Shown here piece after piece: positions 47,808-60,545 of a stretch of DNA of 64,000 nucleotides. The stretch spans positions 122,772 through 186,771 of the forward strand of contig JASAMV010006535.1 in the NCBI GenBank assembly GCA_030248065.1, given 5' to 3'. Position 1 is the first letter of the stretch. Each line of letters begins with the position of its first letter. The notes under the pieces were generated by a model. That model saw nothing but the letters and a program-made list of their open reading frames with translations. It searched no databases and had not been told where the DNA came from. The position numbers and the translations under genes are program-made. Origin of the DNA: Rhynchonema sp. JSB1_4 (lineage: Eukaryota; Nematoda; Chromadorea; Monhysterida; Xyalidae).

Positions 47808-48052
47808 CAGAGGTCGCAATCGGGCCCGGTTTTGGCCGGCCCGGCCCGGCCCGACCCGGCCCGGCCCGAACCCCCAAACATCCGGTCCGGCCCGAATTTT
47901 TTGGCTCATACTTTAACCGAATTTTTCCCATAATTTTTGCGATTTTTTTCAGCACATTTTTTTGGTTGAAAGCAACGGTGTTGCAGGTGGTGGGGGGGGG
48001 GTCCCCCTAGGTACAGTGCAGCCCGTCCGGGCCGGCCCGATTGCGACCTCTG
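47808..48052. mobile_element. hAT-like GGCCCG MITE, left arm
   Basis: CAGAGGTCGCAATCGGGCC ... GGCCCGATTGCGACCTCTG, flanked by ACGCCGGC / ACGCCGAC (8 bp, one change). Same family as 5,238. Its mirror copy is 50,395-50,620. Confidence 0.78.
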
Positions 48053-48059
48053 ACGCCGA

Positions 48060-48797
48060 CATGCACGTCCAATTTTCTTTCTGGTTTTGTCTTAGGCTTA
48101 CCGTAAAAACCTAAATAGAAGGGTGCTCTATTAATTCAGTGACCCAATTTGGGGGGGGCCTTCTATTACGGGGGGCTCTATTCCGGGGGCCCGGCTGTGG
48201 CTGGGGGGGGGGGGTGGGGGTCCCCCCCATTGGTACCGGGGGGTCCCCCCCATTAGTACCTGGGGGGTGGGGGGTGGGGGTCCCCCCCAACGGTACCCTA
48301 CCCGCCCCGGCCTGGTACGCTACCCCCCTACCCGCCCCGCCCTGGTACCCTACCCGCCCCGATTTTTACCCCCAAATGCCCATTTTTCGGTCAAAAAATG
48401 CCCAAAGCCCAAACATCCGGCCCGGCTCGAAATTTTGGCTCAGAATTTAACGAAAACAACGATGTTGCAGGGGGGTGGGATCCCGCTAGGTACAGTACAG
48501 CCGGTCCGGGCCGGGCCGGGCCGGGCGGAGGTCGGGCCGGCCCGATTGCGACCTCTGACGCCGACATGCGGTTTCAATTTTCTTTCTGGTTTTGTCTTAG
48601 GCATCAGAGGTCGCAATCGGGCCGGGCCGCGATTTTGGTCTTTTGGCTCGGGCCGGGCCGGGCCGGGCACCCCGGCCCGAAGCTTCTGAAGTGACTTATT
48701 TTACTGAAAACTGAAGTGACTTATTTTACTGGAAAAGTGGGGGTTTTTTTTTGTCAAAAATACTAAGATTTCTTACGGATTCAGCAAGTACGTGATC
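48060..48797. repeat. mosaic of MITE fragments at the inner end of the left arm
   Basis: The left end of a CCGTAAAAACC element starts at 48,101 but has no matching right end. It is followed by GTACCCTACCCGCCCCG words, GGCCCG bodies with two CAGAGGTCGCAATCGG ends (48,540-48,690), and a tandem TGAAGTGACTTATTTTACTG pair (48,688-48,740). Confidence 0.6.
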
Positions 48798-48827
48798 AGT
48801 ATTGGGGGCTCTATTAGGGGGGTTCTA

Positions 48828-49237
48828 CCGTATTGTCGGAAATAGAACCCGGGGGTCTATTTTTTCACTGGGGTCATTTTGGGGGGTTCAATTTATGGGG
48901 GGGGTCAATTATTGGGGGGGTTATATTTTTCATTTGGCCCCCCGACGAAAAAAATCATTGTTAATAATGCCCTTAAAAATGGCTTTTTTCGGTATTTTCT
49001 ACCTTTAACAGCGTCGATTATGCTTAAAAATCTGTGTTCTGTTCTTACGCAAGCTTAAACAACGTTTGACACAACAACACAGTCCTACCATACCACTAAT
49101 CTGTGGTACGTAAGTTGGGGGTGGTTCTATTAATGGGGGGGTCAATTAATGGGGGGTTCTATTTTTGATTTCGAGCCATTTAGGGCTCAATTATGGGGGG
49201 GTCAATTAATGGGGGGGTTCTATTTCCGACAATACGG
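48828..49237. mobile_element. H element copy 3, complete (410 bp)
   Basis: CCGTATTGTCGGAAATAGAA ends in inverted order, TA on both sides, uninterrupted core. It supplies the empty-site sequence for both insertions in H copies 1 and 2. Confidence 0.85.
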
Positions 49238-49261
49238 TATTCACTGACCCCTCTTTTGGGG

Positions 49262-49512
49262 CTGTATTACGGGCCAGTTGACTTCCTGGGGGAGGGTGCA
49301 CCCCCCGTAAGGTACACTAATTTCCCCAACCAAGGTACACTACCGTATTCCCTAAAACCCTTTTTTATTACTTTTCCGGTAATTGACAAAAAATTTTTTT
49401 TTTTGGGGCTATTTTTGCTCTATTTTAGGGAATACGGTAGTGTATTCTTGGTCTGGGGAAATTAGTGTACCTTACGGGGGGTGCACCCTCCCCCAGGAAT
49501 AAACTGGCCCCC
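49262..49512. repeat. local palindrome with CCAGTTGACTTCCTGG-like ends
   Basis: CAGTTGACTTCCTGGGGGAG ... GGTGCACCCCCCGTAAGG ... ACACTAATTTCCCC is mirrored by the right half ending CCCAGGAATAAACTG. The loop contains a 95 bp TA-flanked element. Confidence 0.7.
49343..49437. mobile_element. 95 bp CCGTATTCCC mini-element
   Basis: CCGTATTCCCTAAAA and TTTTAGGGAATACGG ends, flanked by TA. This is the shortest member of the family of the 22,809 element. Confidence 0.75.
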
Positions 49513-50394
49513 TAATACAGCCCCAAAGAGGGGTAGTGAAACCTATGAATAGTCCAATAGAACCCCCCAAATAGACCCCCCCCATTGACTTTTGTTGTGT
49601 ATTGTTTTTGGTAGAGACCGTTTTTAGCATAATACGCTTTGGTAGAATCAAAAGCCTTTTTGGGCATTATAAAATATGATCACGTACTTGCTGAATCCGT
49701 AAGAAATCTTAGTATTTTTGACAAAAAAACCCCCCACTTTTCAGTAAAATAAGTCACTTCAGTTTTAGTAAAATAAGTCACTTCAGAAGCTTCGGGCCGG
49801 GTGCCGGCCGGCCCGGCCGAGCCAAAAGACCAAAATCGCGGCCCGGCCCGATTGCGACCTCTATGCCTAAGACAAAACCAGAAAGAAAATTGAAACCGCA
49901 TGTCGGAGTCAGAGGTCGCAATCGGGCCGGCCCGACCTCCGCCCGGCCCGGCCCGGCCCGGACCGGCTGTACTGTACCTAGCGGGACCCCACCCCCTGCA
50001 ACATCGTTGTTTTCGTTAAATTCTGAGCCAAAATTTCGAGCCGGGCCGGATGTTTGGGCTTTGGGCATTTTTTGACCGAAAAATGGGCATTTGGGGGTAA
50101 AAATCGGGGCGGGTAGGGTACCAGGGCGGGGCGGGTAGGGGGGTCGCGTACCAGGCCGGGGCGGGTAGGGTCCGTTGGGGGGGACCCCCACCCCCCACCC
50201 CCAGTACCCTGGGGGACCCCAGGTACCATGGGGACCCCCCCCCCCCACCAAGCAGTGCCCCCGGAATAGAGCCCCCCGTAATAGAAGGCCCCCCCCAAAT
50301 TGGGTCACTGAATTAATAGAGCACCCTTCTATTTAGGTTTTTACGGTAAGCCTAAGACAAAACCAGAAAGAAAATTGGACGTGCATGTCGGCGT

Positions 50395-50620
50395 CAGAGG
50401 TCGCAATCGGGCCGGCCCGGACGGGCTGCACTGTACCTAGGGGGACCCCCCCACCACCTGCAACACCGTTGCTTTCAACCAAAAAATGTGCTGAAAAAAA
50501 TCGCAAAAATTTTGGCAAAAATTCGGTTAAATTATGACCAAAAAAAGGCGGGCCGGCCCGGATGTTGGGGGGTGCGGGCCGGGCCGGGCCGGCAAAACCC
50601 GGGCCCGATTGCGACCTCTG
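50395..50620. mobile_element. hAT-like GGCCCG MITE, right arm
   Basis: Mirror of 47,808-48,052, flanked by GTCGGCGT and GCCGGCGT. It is slightly shorter, with internal differences in the GC-rich part. Confidence 0.75.
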
Positions 50621-50772
50621 GCCGGCGTACACACTAACGCATCGGAAACAAAATTTGAAAAAAAAATTTTTTTTATTCTCTTTCTTTCATTTTTGAGTTG
50701 CCGGTCGGTCTCCGACAAGAAGTTACGCAATGATACAAATGACCAAACAGTATATCGCACCTCTTTATTCAG

Positions 50773-50932
50773 GCCGGGGAGGAGTGCTGGCCCAACGCAT
50801 CAGACGTCTGACCACGCCCAACAGTCGAACCAGAGCATCGAAGCCCTCGATGACGGCTTGAACAGCATGAGCCTAAAAACAAGCAGCAGCGAGATGAAAA
50901 TGCGAGACGAGATTGGATCAGAAATGATGTAA
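50773..50932 (+). CDS. orphan last exon (right arm copy)
   Basis: Mirror copy of 47,496-47,655 with an apparently identical frame and the same TTTATTCAG acceptor; AATAAA follows at about 51,062. See the left copy for content and doubts. Confidence 0.4.
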
Positions 50933-51672
50933 TCTGCCGCGGCCACGTGGGCAATGAACAAACCGCGTCAAAAACGGCAATGACGAGGTCAATGATCAAC
51001 ATCAGTAGTTTGAATACGATAATTTTTTCGCGAGTAGATGGGTCAAAGAAGACAAACGGTAAATAAAGACCAAAAACTGAACGGGTGTCAGTGTTCCTAA
51101 AAGCAGTTTGTTCACCTTTGTGCATTACCACCGTTTGTTTCGTCAAGCAATGACACTGTAGTATCGGTTTCAGCACACAACAGGCATGCGCAGCCATTAC
51201 GCTCCAGTGCCCTAATACATCCTGTAAAAGGCGTGTGAAATATTGAACCATTTTGGTCGTCCAGTTCAAATCCACAGAAGAAATTCAACTGTTTGCAGCA
51301 AGAAAACCTGTCTGCTGCGCACATGACTCATACAACGGTGCGCTGCATGGGTCCCCAAGGACGAAGATTTCACAACTCGAAATGCACAACAATTGATTTT
51401 GTCACGTTCACAGACCAACGTACAAAAATGTGTACCTCTAACGAACTGTTACGCTTTTGCATATGTAAATGCGCTAATGTGTACTAACAAGTAATTGGGA
51501 GCCGTGAAACATCAGTTTTGCAACAACCGTTACCATTGCATCACAATTTGACGCCGCCTATCCTTAAGCGTGGTGCATTACTTATTGGACACATTTCTCG
51601 CCCCTTCGCCCCTAATTTTTTTCGCCCCTTCTCGCCCCTCTCGCCCGTGTCGCCCGTCGGGAAGATCGGCCC

Positions 51673-53336
51673 GGGCGACCACTGATTGAACTTGCGCGCT
51701 CAAAAACCTACAAAGTACAAATAACACGTACAACATGTGCCATCCAAGTGAAACACAAGATTGTCTTGCGTGCAGCTGCAGTAAGTGCGCATCGAAAAGA
51801 ACTAAATCATGTAACTGAGTGGATTCATAGTGCACATTCAAACAGTCTTTTGTTAAGGTCCCATCTCCAACAAACTTATATAACGTTTATCACCTACAGC
51901 CACAGCTCCTGTACATTGCGTGCGGAGTGGAGAGATTTATACAAAATAGCGCAACTGGAAAGACGCCTCAAAAACATTTTCGCTCCACCCGCCTCGACGG
52001 TGATACGTGTTAGCAAAACAACACGGCTTTTTGGAAAAGAATAGTCACGCACTACGCCTTTTTTGTTGATTCAGAGCTCTTATCTTACCTGACAGACTAT
52101 ATAATCGAGCAGGTATAAGACCCGTCTCACAACACGATAACAAAAAGCACTGCTCATCGGTAACAACGCAGGTTACTTACATAACAAGAAAGGAACAAAG
52201 TTTGTACGTGTGAGAACGACGAAAACATCTCTCCGCCTTCTCTGCGGCACAAGCCGGAAGAACCACGAACAATACCTAAATCGACTGACAAAGCTCGTAC
52301 ACCGCGCAATAATAATAACTGTTGTCAACAACGACTCTGCGGCCATAACTGATCGAAAGGGAACAACAGTAAAATGAAAGGTAAAAAGAAAAAAAAATAA
52401 TTCTGCACAGTACGATTTTTGAGCACATCAGTGTAATATGGGGTATCAGCAACATCTAGGTACGTGATGTCGCCAACTTGCGTAACGGATGACAATCATT
52501 TACATCCAAACAATGCTTTGCTTATACATATGGACTCGACGTCGACCAGGGTTAGCTGGCTGAGCGTCTTTTTGGTTGTGGAAAAATTATGTAAGCGCAG
52601 CTGTCCGGCGCTATGTTGCTGAAATCTCAGTTAGGCATAGTACATACCTACAGTATGGCACAGTTAATGTACATAAAGTGAATATGGTGAAATATGTTCC
52701 AGCAGGCCTTCCACGCAAAAGAGCTCACACAGACAGAACCGAACGGACACCAAGCAAGAACTGTGTTGTGTCTGTGTGAAGCGAACAAAAACGCGCAACT
52801 CAAAATTCGTGGCGCTCAAACTTTACAAAACGCACAGAGACAGACGAGTGAACGCAGGGTTGGTTAGTATCGCCGCAGATCACACAATGCAGCAGGCCGG
52901 TCGGTAAGCGCAAACGGCTGGCTGGTAAAAGTTCAACGTTGGCTGGCGTGTGAGGTAAAAACAGGATTTCACTCGCCGCTCAAGGCAGCGAAAACAGCTA
53001 GGTATTCGTCGTGTGTACACAACAGAAGGCATGGGGTTACACAATGCACCAAGGCAGCAGACGCCCACTCGCCTGCCGCTGAGAAAGAAATAATCGAAAT
53101 CTAATGTTATGCACGACGGCTGACTTCAGGAATTTTATACAAAAACGTGCGCGCCGCTCGTGGTATGCAGGTAGAAAAAACAGCACCGAATATTGCAAGT
53201 GCGCACATGGCGGGGCAAACATAATTTGTTGTTTACGAAGCCAAAACGGTTAGTTTTTGTGCACCAAACTGCGTATACGACGACGGTGTTAAGTGAGCTT
53301 CGCAAATTTCAAACGCAAATACGCGCGTTTGTTCTC
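51673..53336. other. 1.66 kb segment present only in the right arm
   Basis: Homology with the left arm stops at GATCGGCCC and resumes at GATAAACCAATG. The segment is A/T-moderate, with short open frames (about 98 codons at 51,748-52,041) that show no known domain. No terminal inverted repeat or target duplication is visible, so a deletion from the left arm is as likely as an insertion here. Confidence 0.65.
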
Positions 53337-54916
53337 CGATAAACCAATGATACAACTACAAGAGCACCAAGCTGCGCAAAGCAATGTCTCTGTCTGCAAA
53401 GCGCACGATGCCTATGCCTCAACTCAACAGTACTGTCATGTCAACTATTGATTTCGGATTTCAAAACCGGTTTAAATCGAAACATCGACAAAAACAGAAA
53501 TGGTCGCGTGAAAAAGGTTGCCCAAAAGCGTTGCACTTGCACACCTGGCGACAAATGGGTGTTTTGTAAAGTGCACCGAACAAATCATCAGGTGCTAAGG
53601 CGCACAATTGGGATGAAAGTGGAATGTACACATCCGCTGTACTGTGCGAACTTCCCAGCACATCATATACAGAACATACGTGCACGGGCCATGGGCGCGT
53701 AATTATCTTGAAATCCACAAATAATGACGAGTTGGCGTAGGGTATTATTTCACAAGCTCAGGAGCGACACGGTGCAAAAACATGAGGCGCATTGCAAAAC
53801 AGAAATTTTATAAAACAGCAAAAACCCAGGTTGAGCTTATTTCATTGTCTGCCGAACAAGACTTTTCAAAAATGAGACAAGCACTGGATAAAGTGAGTTT
53901 TTAGATTTGGCCCTACCCTGGCCAAAAGCTGGATCCACCGCTGATTCCATGAGCGAAAATACTCTATCGCACAGATAATATAAGCAGATGCAGCAACCAC
54001 ACACTGAACAGATGTTCTTTCAATCACGCAACCTGTGGATGTTTAAATGTTCATATTCACTCACTCAACCGCAGTCGTGCAGCATTAAAACATACATATA
54101 TATACATCATCTACATTGCTACCATGTGCCATTTTTTAACTATTTTTTAAAGAAAAAACAACGCTGTTTTGCAAACACGTTTTAAAACGTAAAATATGAT
54201 GGAAACAAACCGTCTGAGCAAGAAATAAAATCAACCCGTGAATAAAACAAATTCAAAAATACTAAATTTTGTTTTGAGTGGATCTACACAAATTAGTAAT
54301 TTGACGCGATGATCACAGCTGTGCATCACCACCACCATATCGTCCAAAACCCAGTGTAGCTCCTGGTCGGTACAGCGAAAGTGCACCGCCTTGGGGAGAG
54401 CGCGCGGGGAAGACCGAAAATCACGAGACATTTTTGGGTTCGTTGAAAAAATTGACCAGGCTTATCTGTTTTCGAAAACAGTTTCGCTACAACAAGGGTA
54501 TAGTGCGCGGTTGCTTGTGGCGGTGCTGCGCTTGCACAAAACGAGGTTTAATCAAAGGTTGTGGTACTCGTGGTGCGTTAAACACGGGCGTAGGGAAATG
54601 GACCGCGTGGAGGAAACACAGCAGAGGAGCCTTCCCCAGCCTCTGAGACGACACCGCCCCCCACACCCAGTCCAATCAGTCTTTCACACCCCGAACACTC
54701 CAGTGTTGTACTAGTTCAGGTCGGGTTAGTATTGGTATTCGGGGGTACTTTTGGTAAAACTTCTGGCCAGCCCATCAAAAAATCGAAAGTTTGCCACGTA
54801 GACCCCACAAGCCAGCCAGCTAAATGACCAAACCGACTACATTCCTGGAACACTCTGGTAGAGTAGAAAATCAAAATTACAGGATGATTGCAGCATACAG
54901 TTTAAAGATTACTCAC

Positions 54917-55001
54917 CATCGCCGGAGGCGGTGAATCCCGCAAACTTGCTGGTGTTGGGCAGCTCCCCTTTCTTCTTTTCTTTTGGTGAATGCTCCGCCA
55001 T
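54917..55001 (-). CDS. orphan first exon (right arm copy)
   Basis: Mirror of 45,101-45,185: acceptor two nucleotides before the ATG, the same 28-codon frame and the same GTGAGT donor. Apparently identical in sequence. Confidence 0.45.
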
Positions 55002-56929
55002 ACTGAAAGACACGGTGAACTTCGAAACAAATAAGTAAATAACATGACGCCCAGCGGCGTTTATGTGCCGGCTTTGGACGAAAGCGGTCCACAACCACCT
55101 CCTTTCGTTTCGAACGTCAAACATCGAGTTGGTTAACACTCGATAATATCCTGGGCTAGCAAGATCGCAATAAATGGACGGTCGTCAACAATCCCGAAAC
55201 GGAAAACAACGAAAACATCCCAAAAAGTGAAAAGTTAATCTGTGTAGTGTAACTAACAATGGAATTTTTTCGTCAGAAATGGGCATTCACGTACAGGGCA
55301 GTACAATTTCAATCTTTTTCGGAAAAATATATTTAGTGGAAAAAAACCGTTCTTTTCCGATATTTTTGCGAGCCAAATTTCGGCACCGGTCAGAATGGTG
55401 CATATTTGGCATATTATGCGCAAAAAACGTGCATGAAAGGTAATACTGTTGAGAAAGTGCGAATAAAAGCCACGAAAGTGCTGGAAAACAGTACACTTAA
55501 AAACGTATGTTTTTGCAATAAAAAATGGCTGTTACCCAGCATTTTGACACTTTTTCAGAAAAATTCAAAATCCGCCGTGCAATTGTTCCGGAGAAACATA
55601 TTTCACTGAAAAAAAAAACGGTTGTTTTTCCCCCCTGAAACTATACAGGGCAGGGTATTTTTATTTGAAAATCGGCGAGTAGCAAAAACCTCAGTTTTGA
55701 TACACAAGCGGTGTTTTTATTGGTATTTTGGGACTATCGGGTATCGGGTTACGTGACGTTCTTCGTAAGATCCACTGCAGGGTTGACGAACAAAAGCGGA
55801 TCGCTTCAGTTTTGTCTTTGTTTAATATGTGATCAGGAAGCAAAACTTCAAGCAGCACTTCTTGATCGAGAACTTAGTTCGATATCTCTTGTTTCTCATT
55901 ATGACACCAATTAGTGTTTTAAAAGTCAAAGACCAAACGATCAATAAACACGAATGCCAGTGAGTGAAGTGTTCAACGGTTACTTGGCGCCCCACCAGCT
56001 CGTAACGGTGTCCCAACTTGTGATCATCACAATAAATCAAGCAGCGCGCGAAGCGCAAATTTTGTATTTTCGGGGCCAAGACGCTAAGCAAAGTAAAGTT
56101 TGGATTCTTTAGAGATGTGGTGTATTTTTTGCTACTAAATCCTGAAATCTTACTAGCACATTGCTACCAAACTTCGCTTTTTCAGCAGCAACGGAACATG
56201 TTTGGTAGCAAATTGCTACCATTTAGTGACAAAAAAGCTATGGTATAGGGCGAGCCGTAAAATATCGCAGCACATTTCTTGAGCCTCTGTACTACAGTAC
56301 AATAAACCTAGGGTTCGACATCTCCACCTCCAGACACCGACAGTTCAAATTCTTAGGACGGTGACTTGAATTGTTTTTTTATTAAAACTTGCAAGTTTGG
56401 CGCAAAATCCAGGCCTTTGTTGGCTTATGGCGCCTTCAGCCTTGGTTTTAGGGACTTTTTATACAACGACGCCGATCCCCACTGCTTTCTTCACTAACTT
56501 TCCTTTATACACTTAAAAGTACAAATACCCACATGGTTGAAAGTAGACCATGGACATCAAGTGGTTTTATCATTGTGCCCTCTATTTTTCACTAATCCCG
56601 CTTATATCGGCGCCTACTTAATCATAAAAAAAATACTAAAATACGCCACTTAGTAAATAGAAATGCCGATCCAGAAATCTCATAGTGGAAAAATTGCCCC
56701 CTCGGGCCATCAACTTGATAGATATGGTGGCTGGCGGTGGGGAGGGAATTCAAAGCCTCGTATTTAAAGCCGTAACCTGAGTTGCATCTGCCACCCATCA
56801 ACACCAATCATGTTATCTTCGTCGCGTCATGTATAAATTGATGGTTATTGGTGAATGCGATTAGCGCATCAACCCAACTGTCCGCCCTTAAGGTAATATG
56901 ACTGGCGCACGTGATAAAATAGTTCGGGT

Positions 56930-57192
56930 TTATGGTTGTTTTTTTTTTGGCGTTGGCAGGGTTCACTAAGGTTGGGCCCCTGCCGATGCTGAAACAAAAA
57001 TCAGACAAGAAAAGCGCCAACCAAAGGAGGGTTGAATTAAAAAAAAAGAACCCTAAACGCGAGAGCGGATCTTGTGAAAAAGATACCAGGGCGACACAGC
57101 AGTCCATGCTACTGGAGAGAGAGGGCGATATGAAAGGCCACAATACTCTTGCCGAAATTAACTTTTATAGGTAAAAAGCAACCGACCCGGTG
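56930..57192. other. right-arm block without counterpart in left arm
   Basis: It replaces the left-arm block 42,895-43,167 between shared flanks. It has one open frame (56,932-57,174, +) rich in Lys, Arg and Glu in its second half and hydrophobic at its start. No family recognised. Confidence 0.5.
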
Positions 57193-57768
57193 GGAGGGGG
57201 CTCTATTAATTCACTGACGCAAGCCTGAAAAATTGTTGCCGAGAATACCCCCAAAAACCCCTAAAAAAGGGGGTTTGAAAGGATGTTTTTTGCTTGTAAT
57301 CGCATTTATTCGTGTCTATTCATGAATAAGAGGCGTATTAGCCCCTGAACAAGCAACAAACGTGCATAAGTGTACCTGTTGTGCACCACTATCGAGCCTT
57401 AATACACTACTGTTTAGGGGATGTTACTACCCTTCGGGGGGTGACATCGCCCCCGTGGGACCCCTCGGGTGAAGCTTTTCTCCCCCCCTTTCTTTTTTCC
57501 TCTTTGCGCTTATTTTGGAAAAATTGGGGAGATACGATACCAGAGAGAGGGAGAGATACTGTGCCCCGCTCGGCGCGGGGGGCTCAGATACCGTACCGGC
57601 GAGGGGGAATACTGTATCTTTTGGGGGTCCCCGCCCCGCCCCCCCAGCCCCCGGCGCTGTCGTGGGCTGGTAAGATTTGAACTGGAAGGCCGGGGCGGTG
57701 AGATTCGAAGGAAATTTCGCATTTTTTGAACCAAAATTTTCAAAATTTTTGCGCTGGCACTCCCGGAA

Positions 57769-58183
57769 CCCTGTGGGTGGCCGGGGGGTCCCCCCCTACG
57801 GGGTACTCTATCTGGTAGTCAAACCTTTAGGGGGGGATGGGGGGAGGCTATCTTGTTTGGCCCGACCCCAAAGGGTATCTGGGGTGAGTCGGTTTATGGT
57901 TTTCAAACACAAAAATACGTGTTTTTCGAACTCGGGACCCCCAAAAATCGCGCGCCAACACCCAAAAATGGTCATTTTCGGCAATTTTTCGGCAAAAATA
58001 TCAAAAAATTCCCCATTTTCGGCCAATTTCACCAGTAAAATTTCATGCAAAAAACGGCCTTTTTTCGCCTTTTGACGGACCCGTGGGGTCTGTTAAGGGT
58101 AGCCTCTAGAGTATCTCTAGTCACTGCAAAACCTCCCCCTCGGCCTCCGGTATCTTGGGCAAAATGGCCTGCCCGCCACACTG
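57769..58183. mobile_element. mirror copy of the 41,803 hAT-like MITE
   Basis: Flanked by TCCCGGAA on both sides, the complement of the left-arm duplication. The end at 57,769 is decayed (CCCTGTGGGTGGCC); the end at 58,183 (GCCACACTG) is better kept. Confidence 0.7.
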
Positions 58184-58230
58184 TCCCGGAATATGCTAAA
58201 TTCCGGCCCAGAATTTTCCTCAATCGGCAA

Positions 58231-60351
58231 CAAAGGTCGAATCAGGCCAGCCCGGCCCGACGTTCGGCCCGGGCCGGGGCGAGGTTTTCCGGCCTGAACG
58301 GTCGAGCCGGGCCGACTTTCCGGACTATAGGGGCGGACCGGGCGAGGTGGCCCGGCCCGAAAAGGCCCGACGTCATCGAACTTCGATAAAGAGTGGTGAT
58401 TTTTAAAGCTAAATTTGACAAAATTTCTCGCGATTCTGAAAATTAGTTCCGACTTCTATGATTATCAGGTATTTTTAAACCAAAAAACAGTCATATGCAA
58501 CACCAAAAAAATTGCTTCAAAATATCATCAGAAAAAGTCGGGCCGAAAAAATCGGGCCGGGCCGGGCCGACTTTTTTCCAAGTCGGGCCGGGCCGGGCCG
58601 GACTTCAACCGGCCCAAACCGTCGGGCCGGGGCCGGGCCGAGGTAACCTGGCCCGATCTGTCTGAAAAGGCCCACTCGGTGCCCCACTGCCCCCACTCCC
58701 TAAAAGCCCCACCCCTCGTGCCCCACCCCTAAAAGCCCCACCATTGGTGCCCCACTGTCCCACCACCACGAACCCCTAAAAGCCCCACCCCTTGGTGCCC
58801 CACTGCCCCACTACTTCCCCCTAAAAGCCCCACCCCTGGTGCCCCACTGTCGAGGTGCCTCACCGTGCCCCACCTCATGCCCCACTGTGCCCCACCATGC
58901 CCCACTGTGCCCCACTGTCGAGGTGCCCCACCATGCCCCCGCCATGCCCCACTGTCGAGGTGCCCCATCATGCCACACTGTGCTCCACTGTCGGGGTGCT
59001 CCACCATGCCCCACTTTGCCCCACCGTGCCCCACTGTCGAGGCGCCCCACCATGCCCCACTGTGCCGCACTGTCGAGGTGCCCCACCATGCCCCACTGTC
59101 GAGGTCCCCACCATGCCCCACCGTGCTCCACGGTGGGGCACTGAGCATGGCATGGGGCGCACCGTCAGGCATAGGTGCAACGGCCTGGACAGTGGGGCAC
59201 AGTGGGGCACGAGTGGGGGCATGGTTGGGCACCTAGACAGTGGGGCATGGCATGGTGGGGCACTTCGACAGTGGGGCATGGTGGGGCACGGTGGGGTATG
59301 GTGGGGCACCTCCACTGTGGGGCATAGTGGGGCACGGTGGGGGCTGGTGGAGCACCTCGACAGTGGGGCATGGTGGGGCACAGTGGGGCATGGTGGGGCA
59401 CCTCGACAGTGGGGCACAGTGGGGCATGGTGGGGCATGGTGGGCACAGTGGGGCATGGCCCTCTGGTGCGCCACTGCCCCACTTCCCCTAAAAGCCCCAC
59501 CCCTGGTGCCCCACTCTCGAGGTGCCTCACCGTGCCCCACCTCATGCCCCACTGTGCCCCACTGTCGAGGTGCCCCACTGTGGCCCCACTGTCGAGGTGC
59601 CCCACAGTGCCCACGCGTGCCCCACTATGGCCCACCGTGCCCCGCTGTAGAGGTGCCCCATCATGCCCCACTGTGCCCCACTGTCGAGGTGCCCCACCAT
59701 GCCCCACTGTGCCCCACCACTGCCCACCGTGCCCCACTCTCGAGGTGCCCCACCATGCCCCACTGTGCCGCACTGTCGAGGTGCCCCACCATGCCCCACT
59801 GTGCCCCACTGTCGAGGTCCCCCACCATGCCCACCCGTGCTCCACCGTGGGTCGCCGACAGTGGGGCATGGTGGGGCACCTCGACAGTGGGGCATGGTGG
59901 GGGTGGGGCACGGTGGGGCACAGTGGTGGGGCATGGCATGGTGGGGGCACTTCCGACAGTGGGGCATGGTGGGGCACGGGTGGGACATGGTGGGGCACCT
60001 CGACAGTGGGGGCATGGAGGGGGCACTGTGGGGCATGGTGGGGAGCCTCACAGTGGGGCACAGTGGGGCACGGTGGGCACAGTGGGGCATGGTGGGGGAC
60101 CTCGACAGTGGGGCATGGTGGGGCACCTGGACAGTGGGGCACAGTGGGGCGCCAATGGTGGGGCTTTTAGGGGGTGGGGGGCACCAGGGGTGGGGCTTTT
60201 AGGGGCGGTGGGGCACTAGTGGTGGGGCAACAGGGGTGGGGCTTTTAGGGAGTGGGGCAAAAGGGGGTGGGGCTTTTAGGGTTTTTGGGGTGGGGCAGTG
60301 GGGCACCAACCGTGGGCCTTTTAGTGAGACATGGCCCGATTCCCACCTCTG
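58231..60351. mobile_element. mirror copy of the satellite-bearing hAT-like element
   Basis: Flanked by ATCGGCAA on both sides. The left end is changed (CAAAGGTCGAATCAGGCC); the right end is TTCCCACCTCTG. The satellite part (58,680-60,330) keeps the forward/reverse/forward/reverse layout but is about 260 bp shorter than on the left, with altered unit counts. Confidence 0.75.
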
Positions 60352-60545
60352 ATCGGCAATGAAATAAGGAGTGAAAATTATTCCTGGGGTTTTCAGGAGC
60401 GCTGAAACCGATTATAGAAACCATTTTGACCTGGCAGCAGAGATTGAGGATCAGGCCAGGTTTTTGGAGTTTTCGGCCGGGCGGGGCCGGGCCGTAGATT
60501 TGGAGGTTCGGGCTATGGGTGGGACACAATACCCATACCCAATAC

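Larger units (their letters stand above)
35754..48797 (+). repeat. left arm of giant inverted repeat
   Basis: Reading 35,754-48,797 forward reproduces 64,000-49,678 read on the opposite strand. Paired landmarks: the paralog B ATG (35,817/63,937), the exon at 45,101/55,001, 44,012-44,281/55,822-56,091, 47,496/50,932, and the sequence at 48,791-48,797/49,678-49,684. The outer limit is not visible because the right arm is cut by the window end. The core 43.2-47.7 kb looks nearly identical to its partner; the outer, repeat-rich part shows many small insertions and deletions. Confidence 0.92.
48798..49677. repeat. single-copy spacer at the palindrome centre
   Basis: These 880 bp are not part of the arm pairing. 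They hold one complete H element, a 250 bp local palindrome with a nested MITE, and a short unique tail (49,515-49,677). A spacer of this size and structure argues against a simple read-end hairpin as the origin of the inverted repeat. Confidence 0.75.
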
